From an uncultured Psychroserpens sp. (lineage in GTDB: Bacteria; Bacteroidota; Bacteroidia; Flavobacteriales; Flavobacteriaceae): a stretch of DNA of 64,000 nt. Under the pieces are notes generated by a model. The model worked only from the letters and a program-made list of their open reading frames with translations, had not been told where the DNA came from and ran no database searches. Position 1 is the stretch's first letter. Every line of letters starts with the position of its first letter. This document shows positions 10,444 to 20,293 of the stretch, piece by piece. Position numbers and translations under genes: made by a program. Where the stretch lies: assembly GCF_947503375.1 (NCBI RefSeq), contig NZ_CANNDQ010000009.1, positions 31,754 through 95,753 of the forward strand. The letters run 5' to 3'.

Positions 10444-10451
10444 TATATTTG
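10444..10451 (+). promoter_or_regulatory. Probable -7 box of the TlpA-like gene
   Basis: TATATTTG fits the Bacteroidota TAnnTTTG box and lies about 30 bases before the ATG at 10483, in the gap between divergent pheT and this gene. A -33 TTG at the right spacing is not clear. Confidence 0.35.
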
Positions 10452-10482
10452 TACTGACTATTAGTCCGTTAATTCCTCATTT

Positions 10483-11700
10483 ATGAAAAAATCTCTTGTT
10501 TTTTTAATAAGCTTTTTCTTATTAATGTCTTGTCAATATGATGAACAAATTGCATTAGAAAAAGGTGTTTGGCGTGCCGAGTTGCAAGTTGCTAATGATG
10601 AGGTGCTTCCATTTAATTTTGAAGTTACTTCACGAGAAGCATTAAAGATATTCAATGCTGATGAAGTTATATTAGTTAATGATATTACCTATCTAAATGA
10701 TACGGTTGTAATTAAAACACCAGTTTTCGAAGGGTATATTGAAGCAATTTTAAAAGATGGTACTTTGAAAGGTCATTTTATAAAAGAAAGTTTAGATCGT
10801 GTGGTTCCTTTTTCTGCTAATGCCAATGACGAAAACCGATTCATCGTTTTTGGAGATGGTGCTAATCAAGACATTTCAGGTAATTGGGAAGCCGTTTTTA
10901 GTCCTGATGTAGAAGAAGATAGATATATAGCTAAAGGCGTTTTTAAACAAAATGGTAATAAGGTCACAGGTACTTTTAGAACAACTACTGGCGATTACAG
11001 GTATTTAGAAGGCGCTATGTACGATAATAAAATCAAACTTTCAACATTTGATGGTGCTCATGCATTTCTGTTTACTGCCGAAGTAAAAGGCGATAATATG
11101 ACTGGAACTTTCTATTCTGGAAATCATTGGAAAGAACCTTTCATAGCTAAGCGAAATGATGATTATGAGTTGCCAGATGCGAATAATTTAACATTTTTGA
11201 AGGATGGTTATAAAACCTTAGAATTTGCTTTTCCTGACGCTGGAGGGAATATAGTTTCTTTATCAGATGACCAATTTAAAGACAAAGTTGTTGTAGTGCA
11301 AGTCATGGGAAGCTGGTGTCCTAATTGTTTAGATGAAAGTAAGTATTATGCTGAATATTATAATACTCGTTCTAGTGACGATATTGAGTTTATAGCTTTG
11401 GCGTTTGAATATGCTAAAACCAAAGAAAAAGCTTTCAACAGTATCAAGCGTTTAAAAGATGATATTGGTATTAAATACCCAATACTGTTAGCGCAATATG
11501 GTACATCTAGCAAGCAAAAGGCACAAGAGAAATTACCTATGCTTAATCATGTGTTATCTTATCCTACGTCTATATTTATAGATAAACAAGGTGAAGTTCG
11601 CAAGATACATACAGGTTTTAACGGTCCTGCTACTGGAGATAAATTTACTGAGTTTAAAAATGAGTTCACAAGCTTCGTGGAAGGACTGTTAAACGAATAA
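10483..11700 (+). CDS. TlpA-like thioredoxin-fold lipoprotein
   Basis: A secreted lipoprotein of 405 residues. The signal peptide ends at a lipobox (LLMSC, Cys17). The middle (about 25-240) is a beta-rich domain common to flavobacterial TlpA relatives, with SGNWEAVFSPD near 127. The C-terminal domain (about 245-400) is thioredoxin-like with an active-site CxxC in MGSWCPNCLDES. It probably acts as a thiol-disulfide oxidoreductase, in the periplasm or at the outer membrane. It is divergent from pheT and convergent with the serine hydrolase downstream. Confidence 0.88.
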   Translation: MKKSLVFLISFFLLMSCQYDEQIALEKGVWRAELQVANDEVLPFNFEVTSREALKIFNADEVILVNDITYLNDTVVIKTPVFEGYIEAILKDGTLKGHFIKESLDRVVPFSANANDENRFIVFGDGANQDISGNWEAVFSPDVEEDRYIAKGVFKQNGNKVTGTFRTTTGDYRYLEGAMYDNKIKLSTFDGAHAFLFTAEVKGDNMTGTFYSGNHWKEPFIAKRNDDYELPDANNLTFLKDGYKTLEFAFPDAGGNIVSLSDDQFKDKVVVVQVMGSWCPNCLDESKYYAEYYNTRSSDDIEFIALAFEYAKTKEKAFNSIKRLKDDIGIKYPILLAQYGTSSKQKAQEKLPMLNHVLSYPTSIFIDKQGEVRKIHTGFNGPATGDKFTEFKNEFTSFVEGLLNE

Positions 11701-11719
11701 TAAGGTTTTACACAAACTA

Positions 11720-13213
11720 CTATTTCCTATAAAATACATTTCCTTCATAAACAGCTGCAACTGTACCTTCTTCATTTGAAATAAAAAGAATATCTCTGCC
11801 TCGGCTATCTCTGAATTCAACACGAATAGAATCGTCGCTTGTTGACGGACTAGCAATTGCTGTTGAAATTCCTAAATTTGCCTTTAAAGTATTCTTATAA
11901 GTTTCTATATGTAAGGTGCCTATATAAGGATTCACATAATCGCCTTCATAATTTTTAAAATCATGCATCAAAGTCCATTGTCTTTTTGCTCGTTTTTCTT
12001 TATCCTTTGCAAAACCATTTTGAATTGATGTAACTCTATCTTTTACTTTATTGACATGATCAGAATAATCAGAGTCAATGTTAATGTTGCCTAAAAGTAA
12101 ATTATAGGTGTATGACGCTAATAAGTTAGCTATATTATCGCCAAAATGATTTTCATTAACTAATATGACAATACCAATTTTTTCTTCAGGTAAAAATGAA
12201 AAATGAGAAAAATAACCATCAAAGCCGCCGAAATGATAAATAGCTTTGTGTGTTTCAAATTTTGCGTTATTCCAACCAAGACCGTAACCTGTATCATTAA
12301 ATATGGTTCCTTTTCGTTCATATGCTGAAATGCTTGTCTGTGCTTTGTCTATAATCGTTTTTGGTATGATTTGTTTTCCGTTTATCTCGCCATTGTTCAT
12401 GTGTAATAGAAGCCATTGTTGTGCGTCTTCAATAGACATCATCATTCCTCCAGCTGCTTGAAAAGTTTGATCATTCTTTCTTGTTGATGCAATTCTTGGT
12501 AACCTGTCTTGATTTATAGCGGTATAAGGTTGAGCGATATCCCAGTTTTCTTTTTTTGCTTTTGATAAATAAGCTGTAGTATGTGATAATTTCAATGGAC
12601 TGAATATCTTTTTTTCTAGTAGATCTTTCCAATAATAACCATATTCTTCAGATAAGATCAAGTCTAAAAGGTTGTAACCAAAATTATCGTAGCGATATGA
12701 TTTGTTGTTTTCTAGAGATCTCGTCTTATCTTCGAGAATTCGAATAAGATCATCTTTGGTATAATCACCAATACTAGCAAATTGCCATGTGTAATAATTA
12801 TTGTAGATGCCACTTGTATGCGATAATAAATCTGTGATAGTAATATTCTGAAACAAAGAATTGTTCTTAAAATTTTTAATTGGTGCAAATTCTGTTATGG
12901 GTCTATCTAGGTCTAGTAGACCGTCATGCTCTAATTGTGCAGCGAGCAATCCAACAAAAGATTTTGTTACTGATGCAATGTAATATGAAGATTGAGTGGT
13001 AGCTTGTATTGAGTCTTCAAAATTTGAATATCCATAAGATTTAATAAAGAAAGGTTTATTATCTTTAATTACTGCTATTGACAAGCTAGGTATTTCTTTA
13101 AATTCTAAAAAATTTTTGCTTATAAAGTTATCAATGGCTTGAATTTGCTCATCTTGAGCCTGTACTATAGTGATGGCAAGTAATAATGCGATAAGTATCC
13201 CTTTTAATTTCAT
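11720..13213 (-). CDS. Secreted serine hydrolase, beta-lactamase/PBP4-like fold
   Basis: A 497-residue protein with a signal peptide (about 1-19, ends VQAQ). The beta-lactamase-related fold shows the nucleophile motif ASVTKSF (SxxK, about residue 83), the second motif YDNFGYN (YxN, about 170) and a HFGGFDGYFS box (HxG, about 330). About 120 C-terminal residues form an extra domain. The family contains esterases, D-aminopeptidases and amidases; true beta-lactam resistance is not implied. An AraC-family regulator lies just upstream on the same strand, as for the second serine hydrolase at 45240. Confidence 0.85.
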   Translation of the reverse strand: MKLKGILIALLLAITIVQAQDEQIQAIDNFISKNFLEFKEIPSLSIAVIKDNKPFFIKSYGYSNFEDSIQATTQSSYYIASVTKSFVGLLAAQLEHDGLLDLDRPITEFAPIKNFKNNSLFQNITITDLLSHTSGIYNNYYTWQFASIGDYTKDDLIRILEDKTRSLENNKSYRYDNFGYNLLDLILSEEYGYYWKDLLEKKIFSPLKLSHTTAYLSKAKKENWDIAQPYTAINQDRLPRIASTRKNDQTFQAAGGMMMSIEDAQQWLLLHMNNGEINGKQIIPKTIIDKAQTSISAYERKGTIFNDTGYGLGWNNAKFETHKAIYHFGGFDGYFSHFSFLPEEKIGIVILVNENHFGDNIANLLASYTYNLLLGNINIDSDYSDHVNKVKDRVTSIQNGFAKDKEKRAKRQWTLMHDFKNYEGDYVNPYIGTLHIETYKNTLKANLGISTAIASPSTSDDSIRVEFRDSRGRDILFISNEEGTVAAVYEGNVFYRK

Positions 13214-13284
13214 AATTACATTTTGATTAATGACTAAAACGCAATAAACAACATGTAATGTTTAAAATATTGAACAAATGAAAC

Positions 13285-14049
13285 CTATTGAATCAATTTT
13301 TTGAAGTGTCTTGGTGTTAAATTTGTTTCGCTTTTAAAATTTCTGTTTAAATGGCTTTGATCACAATAGCCATTCTCTAATGCAACTTGAGCTAAAGGTG
13401 TTTCATTTTGAAACATAGTGGCCATTGAGCCGTTTACTCTTAAAGTCTTTAAGTACGATTTTATAGATTGTCCAAAGTGTTTTTTGAATATTTTGGTTAA
13501 ATAAACAGGATGAACATTGAAAGCCTTAGCTAAATCTTTACTTTTAATGACTTCATTGTAGGATGTATCTAAAATTGTTTTTACTTCTCGAATCCATTGT
13601 GGTGGCTTATTTTGTTTAGTATGCGCTTTTTGATGTTTAAAATGACCTAGAAAACCATTTAGAGTTTCATAATATTCTTTTTCAGTTTTATTGAGTATCA
13701 GTGATTGAAGGAAATGGTTGCAGTTGCCACTGTTGATCCAGTTCCATTCAGTTAGCATATCAGGATGATGTATCTTATTGTGATTTTCTTCTTTTAAATA
13801 GATAGAAATGATAGCACAATCATTTGAAAATAAATTATTGTGAATTGTTTTGCGAGGTTTGATGACCATGTTTGCAATGCCTCCAATAGCAGTTTTGCTG
13901 TCTACGGTCTCATGAATAGATCCACTCAAAATCATACTTATTGCAGTTTCGTTATGATGATGTGGTTGCATTATCACGCCTTCTTTGTAAAGGGTTCTCG
14001 TAATATCAATAAATGGGTTTGAAAAAAAATACTTCCGATTGATTTCCAT
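13285..14049 (-). CDS. AraC family transcriptional regulator
   Basis: A 254-residue regulator. The N-terminal half (about 15-110) is cupin-like, with MQPHHHNETAISMILSGSIH near 27-46. The C-terminal part (about 160-254) has the two helix-turn-helix motifs, SKDLAKAFNVHPVYLTKIFK and VALENGYCDQSHLNRNFKSE, and ends TPRHFKKL as usual for the family. It is about 70 bases upstream of the serine hydrolase gene and may control it. The ligand is unknown. Confidence 0.88.
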   Translation of the reverse strand: MEINRKYFFSNPFIDITRTLYKEGVIMQPHHHNETAISMILSGSIHETVDSKTAIGGIANMVIKPRKTIHNNLFSNDCAIISIYLKEENHNKIHHPDMLTEWNWINSGNCNHFLQSLILNKTEKEYYETLNGFLGHFKHQKAHTKQNKPPQWIREVKTILDTSYNEVIKSKDLAKAFNVHPVYLTKIFKKHFGQSIKSYLKTLRVNGSMATMFQNETPLAQVALENGYCDQSHLNRNFKSETNLTPRHFKKLIQ

Positions 14050-14227
14050 AAACGTCTGTTAATTGTATTGAATTCTCTTTTCTAAAAATACAATATTGTT
14101 GATACTTGGTAAGCTAATCTTAAAAAATAGTTAATTAACAGTAAATCGAAGCTTTTTAACGAAATGCTAACAACTGTTACTTTAAATCCTATCTAACTTG
14201 TGGTTAACAAACTAACAATCAATCACA

Positions 14228-15319
14228 ATGAAAAATTACAATCCTATCAAATTTTTGATGTGCTTATGTCTATTAGTATCATTTAGCACAAATGCACAAT
14301 TAAATGCACCACGAGGAAGCCAACAGGCTACGGTTTCTCAGCGCGTAGGTGTATCTGACGTAACCATTACTTACGCTAGACCAAGCGTAAATAATCGTGA
14401 AATATGGGGAAAACTTGTTCCTTATGGTATGAATAATTTTGGCTTTGGATCAGCTACTGCTGCACCATGGCGAGCTGGTGCTAATGAAAATACGATTATT
14501 ACATTTTCTCACGATGCCACAGTAGAAGGAAAACCTATTGAGGCTGGAACTTACGGTTTGCACATAGAAGTAAAACCAGATAATAAAGCAACACTTATTT
14601 TATCGCATGATGCAGATGCTTGGGGTAGTTTCTTTTATGATGAGAGTAAAGATGCTTTACGAGCAGATATTACAACAAGAGTCGTGCCTCATCATGAATT
14701 ATTAACTTTTGAATTCAATGAAGTTTCTGCTAATTCTACTACGGCTTCACTTGCTTGGGAGAAAAAAGCATTTCCGTTTTCTATTGCGTTTAACGTTACA
14801 GATATCGTGCTTAGTGATTTCAGGAGTAAATCAAAAGGTCAGACAGGTTTTCAGCGTCAAAATTGGGAACAAGCTGCAAATTATGCACTTAACAATGGAG
14901 GTGATTTGAATGAGGCTTTAGGTTGGGTTAACAATGCAATTTCTGGACAGTTTTACAGTCAGAAAACGTTTAATAATTTGGCTATCAAAGCGCAAATCCT
15001 CAATAAAATGGGAAATAAAGATGCGTTTGCTAGCACTACTGATGAAGCAGCTTCTTTAGCTAATGCAAATCAATTAAATGCCTTAGGGTATCAAATGCTA
15101 GGCATTAAAGACTACGATAGAGCGCTCACTTATTTTAAGAAAGCAGCTAAGTTAGATCCAGATAATCCTAATGTATATGATAGTTTAGGTGAGGCATATA
15201 AAACCATGGGTAATAAAAAAGAAGCTATAAAATTATTTAAAAAATCATTATCAATGAATCCACCAGCAAATGTTAAAGCTAACTCAGAGAAGCATTTAAA
15301 AGAGTTGGGAGCAATGTAA
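14228..15319 (+). CDS. DUF2911 domain protein with C-terminal TPR repeats
   Basis: A secreted protein of 363 residues. A signal peptide covers about 1-23 (SFSTNAQ). The DUF2911 domain follows at about 28-175, with the typical VTITYARPSVNNREIWGKL near 48 and WRAGANENTIITFS near 84. The C-terminal third contains tetratricopeptide repeats, the clearest being DYDRALTYFKKAAKLDPDNP and NPNVYDSLGEAYKTMGNKKE. The family is common in Bacteroidota and its biochemical role is unknown. A good intrinsic terminator follows the gene. Confidence 0.9.
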   Translation: MKNYNPIKFLMCLCLLVSFSTNAQLNAPRGSQQATVSQRVGVSDVTITYARPSVNNREIWGKLVPYGMNNFGFGSATAAPWRAGANENTIITFSHDATVEGKPIEAGTYGLHIEVKPDNKATLILSHDADAWGSFFYDESKDALRADITTRVVPHHELLTFEFNEVSANSTTASLAWEKKAFPFSIAFNVTDIVLSDFRSKSKGQTGFQRQNWEQAANYALNNGGDLNEALGWVNNAISGQFYSQKTFNNLAIKAQILNKMGNKDAFASTTDEAASLANANQLNALGYQMLGIKDYDRALTYFKKAAKLDPDNPNVYDSLGEAYKTMGNKKEAIKLFKKSLSMNPPANVKANSEKHLKELGAM

Positions 15320-15384
15320 TATGATTTTAAATTCATCAATCAATCAAACAGATCACATCAATTAAAAAACGTACAGTTATGTTT

Positions 15385-15413
15385 AAGCCTAATGATATAA
15401 TTAGGCTTTTTTT
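15385..15413 (+). terminator. Rho-independent terminator after the DUF2911 gene
   Basis: A 9-bp perfect stem (AAGCCTAAT / ATTAGGCTT) with loop GATATA is followed by a run of T. It lies 66 bases after the stop codon at 15319. Confidence 0.85.
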
Positions 15414-15485
15414 GTAAATTTTTTTAACTAGAATTTAACGCAGCTAAACAGTAATAAATTTAAGTTTGTTATAAATCAAATTCAT

Positions 15486-16328
15486 TTGTACTTCCAAAAA
15501 CACATACCTAGTCCTTTGTTTTCAAGATATATAGATTGTTATTTTACAATGGATATGAGTCTAATAGATACGTGTGTCAAGGATCTAGTTATACCAGATG
15601 GAACTTTTGGTCTCATTTTTATAGAAAATGAAGAATCTATAGGAAGAAGTATGAGTACATCTACTTCGAGTTTACCATTGAAACAGGCTTCAATTTTTGG
15701 ACAAAAGACACATGCAATCAATTATGAGATTAATTCAATAAACTCTCAAGCGTTCGGACTAAAAATCAAGCCTAGTGGTATTTCTTTATTTACCAAAGAT
15801 ACTTCTGCTTTGCAAAACGCCTACACAAGTATTGATACCTTAAGTGATGTAGAATTATTAGAAGTAGAATCTAAAATTCTTGAAGCAACTACTGTTTATG
15901 AAAAAATAAAACTTATAGAACTCTACATGTCAAGAAAGCTCAGCAGTATTGAATTAAATGATGATTTTAAGTTGATGGAATCAGTTATAAATTACATCTA
16001 CTTGAAAAAGGGAAACATTAGGTTTGACCAGCTGGCAGTAGATTTTGGGTTAAATTATAAGAAAATGGAGCGTTTGTTTATGAAGTTTATTGGTTTAACA
16101 CCTAAAGTGTACATCAGGATTATACGATTTAATGCCTGTATTTCTTCACGAATGATAAATCATTCTGACAGCTTAACACAATTAGCTTACGAGAATGGAT
16201 TTTTTGATCAATCACATTTTATAAGAGAATTTAAGCAATTCACGTCGTTAACACCAAAACAATTCTTTGACAAGAATAGAAGTTATTCTGAAGTTGAAAA
16301 TTTAAATATTATCAATAGTCGTTGGTGA
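15486..16328 (+). CDS. AraC family regulator with DUF6597-like N-terminal domain
   Basis: A regulator of about 280 residues. The N-terminal domain begins with FQKHIPSPLFSRYIDCYF, the pattern seen at the start of AraC proteins with the DUF6597 domain, so I accept the TTG at 15486 as start; the first in-frame ATG is at 15549 and would cut into that motif. The C-terminal HTH domain (about 170-270) contains RFDQLAVDFGLNYKKMERLF and LAYENGFFDQSHFIREFKQF. The target is unknown. The downstream M28 peptidase gene on the same strand is a possible one. Confidence 0.85.
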   Translation: MYFQKHIPSPLFSRYIDCYFTMDMSLIDTCVKDLVIPDGTFGLIFIENEESIGRSMSTSTSSLPLKQASIFGQKTHAINYEINSINSQAFGLKIKPSGISLFTKDTSALQNAYTSIDTLSDVELLEVESKILEATTVYEKIKLIELYMSRKLSSIELNDDFKLMESVINYIYLKKGNIRFDQLAVDFGLNYKKMERLFMKFIGLTPKVYIRIIRFNACISSRMINHSDSLTQLAYENGFFDQSHFIREFKQFTSLTPKQFFDKNRSYSEVENLNIINSRW

Positions 16329-16410
16329 GAGATTTGTAATGTCTAAAAATTACAATTTTCAAATTTTTACTTCATGTATGTTTGATTTTTAAATTGAAAC
16401 TACATCTATA

Positions 16411-18054
16411 ATGAAGCGATTATCACCACACTATTTATTTTTTCTACTGGTAACTATTTCTTGTAGTGCGCAAATTGAAGCACCAGAAACTTTAATCAAA
16501 GAAAACAATATAAAGGCACATATTAAAACATTAGCTTCTGATGATTTTTTAGGCAGAAAGCCTGGTACAAAAGGTGAGCAGAAAACCATACAGTATATCA
16601 AATCACAATTAGTGGCGTCAGATGTGCTTCCTGCAAATAATGGAAGTTATTTTCAAGAGTTTAAAATTCAAAAGGTAAAATTTTCCGAGAGTAGCCCAAT
16701 GGTGATTCATTCAAAGAATAATAAACGAACTTACGCTTTTGAAAAAGATTTTTATGCAAAAACATCTTATAAGCTAAATCAAACGGTAGAAGTTAAAGCA
16801 GCAGAAATGGTATTTATTGGCTTTGGTATTGTTGCGCCAGAATATAATTGGAACGACTATAAAGACATAGATGTCAAAGGTAAGATAGTAGTTGTATTAT
16901 TTAGTGACCCTGGCTATCACTCTAAAGACCCTGAACTTTTCAACGGAGAGCAGCCAACATATTACGCAGGAATACGTCATAAGAAGCGAGAAGCTGCAAA
17001 ACATGGTGCAGCAGGATTAATTATGATTCATGATGATGCGATCAACTGGGATGCGGTAAAAGATGAGTCAGAGGCGCCTATCTTTATAGAGGGGCAGCCT
17101 CAATTAGCTTCAGATGGATTAAAATTTTCTGGACTAATTTCCAAAGCTTTAATGAATGACTTAATTACTGATTCTGATTATAAAATTGATTATGTGAAAA
17201 GTGCGCTAGCAAAAGATTTTTCTGCTTTGCCATTACAAAGCAAACTATCAATCTCTTTGAGTGCTACATACGAAGATTTAGTTAGTACAAATAATGTTGT
17301 AGGTATCGTGAAAGGAGCAAAGCGACCTGATGAATATGTTCTATATACAGCGCATTGGGATCATGTTGGTACTAGAGCTCCAAATATGGGTAAAGATTCA
17401 ATTTTTAATGGTGCAATTGATAATGCTTCGGGTACCGCTATGCAACTAGAGGTAGCAAAAGCATTTTCTAAAATGAAAAAACGACCAGAACGGTCAGTGA
17501 TTTTTCTGTTTACTTCTGCTGAAGAAATGGGTTTGTTGGGTGCTGAATACTATGCACATAATCCTTTATATCCTTTAAATAAAACGGCTTGTGTTATAAA
17601 TGCTGATGCGAGTTTTGCGGTAGAGAAAATGCGAATGGTGATCAATGTAATTGAAAGTCATACAGAAATGGACGTGCTAGTAAATAAAGCAGCTTCAAAA
17701 CTTGGCAGAGAAATTGTTAAAACTGAAGGAGAGGAGCTCCCAGGAAATGTATTTCAAAGGTCTGATCATTATCCGTTTGTTAAAAAGGGAGTTCCAGCGG
17801 TTTGGAATGTTGGAAATTTTGAGCCTTTAAATGGAGATAAAAAAGAGGAAGAGAAAATAGCAGCATATATGCAGCATTATCATCAAGTGACTGATGAGTA
17901 TTATGAAGGGTTTAATGCTGCAAATATTACTTTTGATGCTCAGCTTAATCTACTCACAGGCATCGAAATTGCTAACTCTACTGAATGGCCAAACTGGAAT
18001 GAAGGTTCAGCATACAAATCAATCCGAGATAAAAGTATTAATGACTCAAATTAA
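16411..18054 (+). CDS. M28 family zinc aminopeptidase, lipoprotein
   Basis: A 547-residue exported peptidase. The signal peptide ends in a lipobox-like TISCSAQ. A PA (protease-associated) insert occupies about 130-290. The catalytic domain (about 290-520) carries the zinc ligands of M28: AHWDHVG, FNGAIDNASGTA, TSAEEMGLLGAEYY, and a final SDHYPFVKKGVPA. It should remove N-terminal residues from peptides outside the inner membrane. It is convergent with recG. Confidence 0.9.
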   Translation: MKRLSPHYLFFLLVTISCSAQIEAPETLIKENNIKAHIKTLASDDFLGRKPGTKGEQKTIQYIKSQLVASDVLPANNGSYFQEFKIQKVKFSESSPMVIHSKNNKRTYAFEKDFYAKTSYKLNQTVEVKAAEMVFIGFGIVAPEYNWNDYKDIDVKGKIVVVLFSDPGYHSKDPELFNGEQPTYYAGIRHKKREAAKHGAAGLIMIHDDAINWDAVKDESEAPIFIEGQPQLASDGLKFSGLISKALMNDLITDSDYKIDYVKSALAKDFSALPLQSKLSISLSATYEDLVSTNNVVGIVKGAKRPDEYVLYTAHWDHVGTRAPNMGKDSIFNGAIDNASGTAMQLEVAKAFSKMKKRPERSVIFLFTSAEEMGLLGAEYYAHNPLYPLNKTACVINADASFAVEKMRMVINVIESHTEMDVLVNKAASKLGREIVKTEGEELPGNVFQRSDHYPFVKKGVPAVWNVGNFEPLNGDKKEEEKIAAYMQHYHQVTDEYYEGFNAANITFDAQLNLLTGIEIANSTEWPNWNEGSAYKSIRDKSINDSN

Positions 18055-18087
18055 ATTCTATACGCTATGTTCTTAATAGTTTTGTTG

Positions 18088-20190
18088 TCAGGATATATAA
18101 TTCCAAATGTTCTTGTACTTGCCGAGTTGTCTATATGTGTTTAAGATGGTTTTGTGCTCTGGCTGTGCTAGTGAAGGGTCTTTATTCAAGATATGTTTCG
18201 CATAAAAACGAGCACTTTGCAAAATGTCTTTATCCTTAACGATATTAGCAATTTTGAGATTTAGTACACCGCTTTGCTGTGTTCCCATAATATCACCAGG
18301 ACCACGAAGTTTTAAATCTACTTCAGCGATTTCAAAACCATCGCTTGTTCTAGTCATGGTCTCTAATCGTGTTTTACTGTCTTGAGATAATTTGTGTCCA
18401 GTCATTAGTATACAATAGCTTTGTTCTGCACCACGACCTACGCGCCCTCTTAGTTGATGTAATTGAGATAAACCAAAACGTTCAGCGCTTTCAATAATCA
18501 TAACTGATGCATTTGGTACATTTACACCAACTTCTATTACAGTTGTAGCTACCATGATTTGTGTTTCGCCTTTTACAAAGCGTTGCATTTCATAATCTTT
18601 ATCTTTTGGTTTCATTTTTCCATGAACAATAGAAATTTGATATTTTGGTTGTGGAAAATCTCTTACAATGCTTTCATAACCATCCATTAAATCTTTGTAA
18701 TCTAATTTTTCACTTTCTTGAATTAAAGGATAGACAATATAGACTTGCCTGCCTTTGTCAATTTCGTCACGAATGAACCGCAATACTCTGAGTCTATTTT
18801 TATCATATCTATGTACAGTTTTTATGGCTTGTCTTCCTGGTGGTAACTCGTCAATAATTGAAATATCTAAATCGCCATAAACAGACATAGCTAACGTTCT
18901 TGGGATTGGAGTTGCAGTCATAACTAAAATGTGAGGAGGAGAAGTGTTTTTTTTCCATAATTTTGAACGTTGAGCAACTCCAAATCGGTGTTGTTCGTCA
19001 ATTATTGCTAGCCCCAAATTTTTAAATTTCACCTTGTCTTCTAGTAATGCATGTGTACCAATTAATATCTGTAGCTTGCCATTTTCGAGAGATTCATGAA
19101 TTTCTCTTCTTTCTAAAGTGTTACTTGAACCAGTAAGTATTTTTATACTGATATTTAAGCTTTTAGATAAATTAATTAATCCTTGATAGTGTTGGGCTGA
19201 CAAAATTTCAGTTGGCGCCATTAAGCAAGCTTGAAATCCATTGTCAAGTGCCATCAACATTGACATGAAGGCGACTATTGTTTTTCCAGACCCAACATCT
19301 CCTTGCAATAGGCGATTCATTTGTGCATTACTACCTAGGTCTTGTCTAATTTCTTTAAGAACTCGTTTTTGCGCATTGGTTAAATTAAAGGGCAAATGAC
19401 TTTTGTAAAAGCTATTGAAATAATGTCCTACAGTCTCAAAAGGAAATCCTTTTATTTTAGATTTATGAATAAGATTTTTTAAAATTAATTGAAGCTGAAT
19501 GTAAAATAATTCTTCAAATTTCAGTCTAAATTCTGCACGTGTTAAGAGCTCTTGATTTTTTGGAAAATGTATGTTAAACAGTGCATCGCTTTTTGATATC
19601 AATTTGAGTTCAGAAATTAAATGATTAGGCAGTGTTTCTGTAAAACGGCCTTTGGTTTCTAAAAACAAGTTTTGCATAATTTTACTCATTACACGATTTG
19701 TAATGCCTTTATTAGCTAGTTTTTCTGTTGATGGATATACAGCTTGCATTGAAGAGCGTAAGTTCTGCTCGTGCGTTTTTAGCGGTTCAAGTTCGGGGTG
19801 TGGCATATTAAAAACGCCATTAAACCAATTTGTTTTACCAAAAATAACATAGGGTGTATTAAGTTTAATACTATCTCTAACCCATTTTTGACCACGAAAC
19901 CAAACCAATTCTATACGACCAGTATCATCTTCGAAGGTCGCAACAAGACGCTTTCCTCTTTTCTGAGCTACATCTTTAAAGCCAGTAATTTTTCCAATTA
20001 TTTGTACTTCAGCACTATTACGCTGTAATTGGTTGATTTTGTAATACGTGGTTCGGTCTATGTGTCGATTTGGAAAAAGATTAATTAGATCCTGATACGT
20101 TCGGATTTGTAACTCATTACGCAACAAATCAGCACGATTAGGGCCAACACCTTTAAGGTAGTCAATTGGAGTTTGAAGATTGATACTCAT
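18088..20190 (-). CDS. recG: ATP-dependent DNA helicase RecG
   Basis: A full-length (700-residue) RecG that reverses stalled forks and processes branched DNA. The N-terminal wedge/OB domain (about 1-180) contains the DNA-binding fold (RNSAEVQIIGKITGFKDV). The helicase motor has Walker A GDVGSGKTIVA near 288, the DEQH box IIDEQHRFG near 390, and the GRVGRG motif VI near 570. The family C-terminal region is intact. Start is the ATG at 20190. Confidence 0.97.
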   Translation of the reverse strand: MSINLQTPIDYLKGVGPNRADLLRNELQIRTYQDLINLFPNRHIDRTTYYKINQLQRNSAEVQIIGKITGFKDVAQKRGKRLVATFEDDTGRIELVWFRGQKWVRDSIKLNTPYVIFGKTNWFNGVFNMPHPELEPLKTHEQNLRSSMQAVYPSTEKLANKGITNRVMSKIMQNLFLETKGRFTETLPNHLISELKLISKSDALFNIHFPKNQELLTRAEFRLKFEELFYIQLQLILKNLIHKSKIKGFPFETVGHYFNSFYKSHLPFNLTNAQKRVLKEIRQDLGSNAQMNRLLQGDVGSGKTIVAFMSMLMALDNGFQACLMAPTEILSAQHYQGLINLSKSLNISIKILTGSSNTLERREIHESLENGKLQILIGTHALLEDKVKFKNLGLAIIDEQHRFGVAQRSKLWKKNTSPPHILVMTATPIPRTLAMSVYGDLDISIIDELPPGRQAIKTVHRYDKNRLRVLRFIRDEIDKGRQVYIVYPLIQESEKLDYKDLMDGYESIVRDFPQPKYQISIVHGKMKPKDKDYEMQRFVKGETQIMVATTVIEVGVNVPNASVMIIESAERFGLSQLHQLRGRVGRGAEQSYCILMTGHKLSQDSKTRLETMTRTSDGFEIAEVDLKLRGPGDIMGTQQSGVLNLKIANIVKDKDILQSARFYAKHILNKDPSLAQPEHKTILNTYRQLGKYKNIWNYIS

Positions 20191-20293
20191 TAGTTCAAAA
20201 TTATCACTTTTTTCTAATGTTTTTGAGTCAATTTTATTTTTTCAGAATTAATATCATATATAATCTATATATTGTAAAAAAATCATTCAACTT

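Noticed and set aside
11720..13213. Class C beta-lactamase
   Set aside because: The fold motifs are shared with esterases and peptidases and the extra C-terminal domain is unlike AmpC, so resistance is not claimed.
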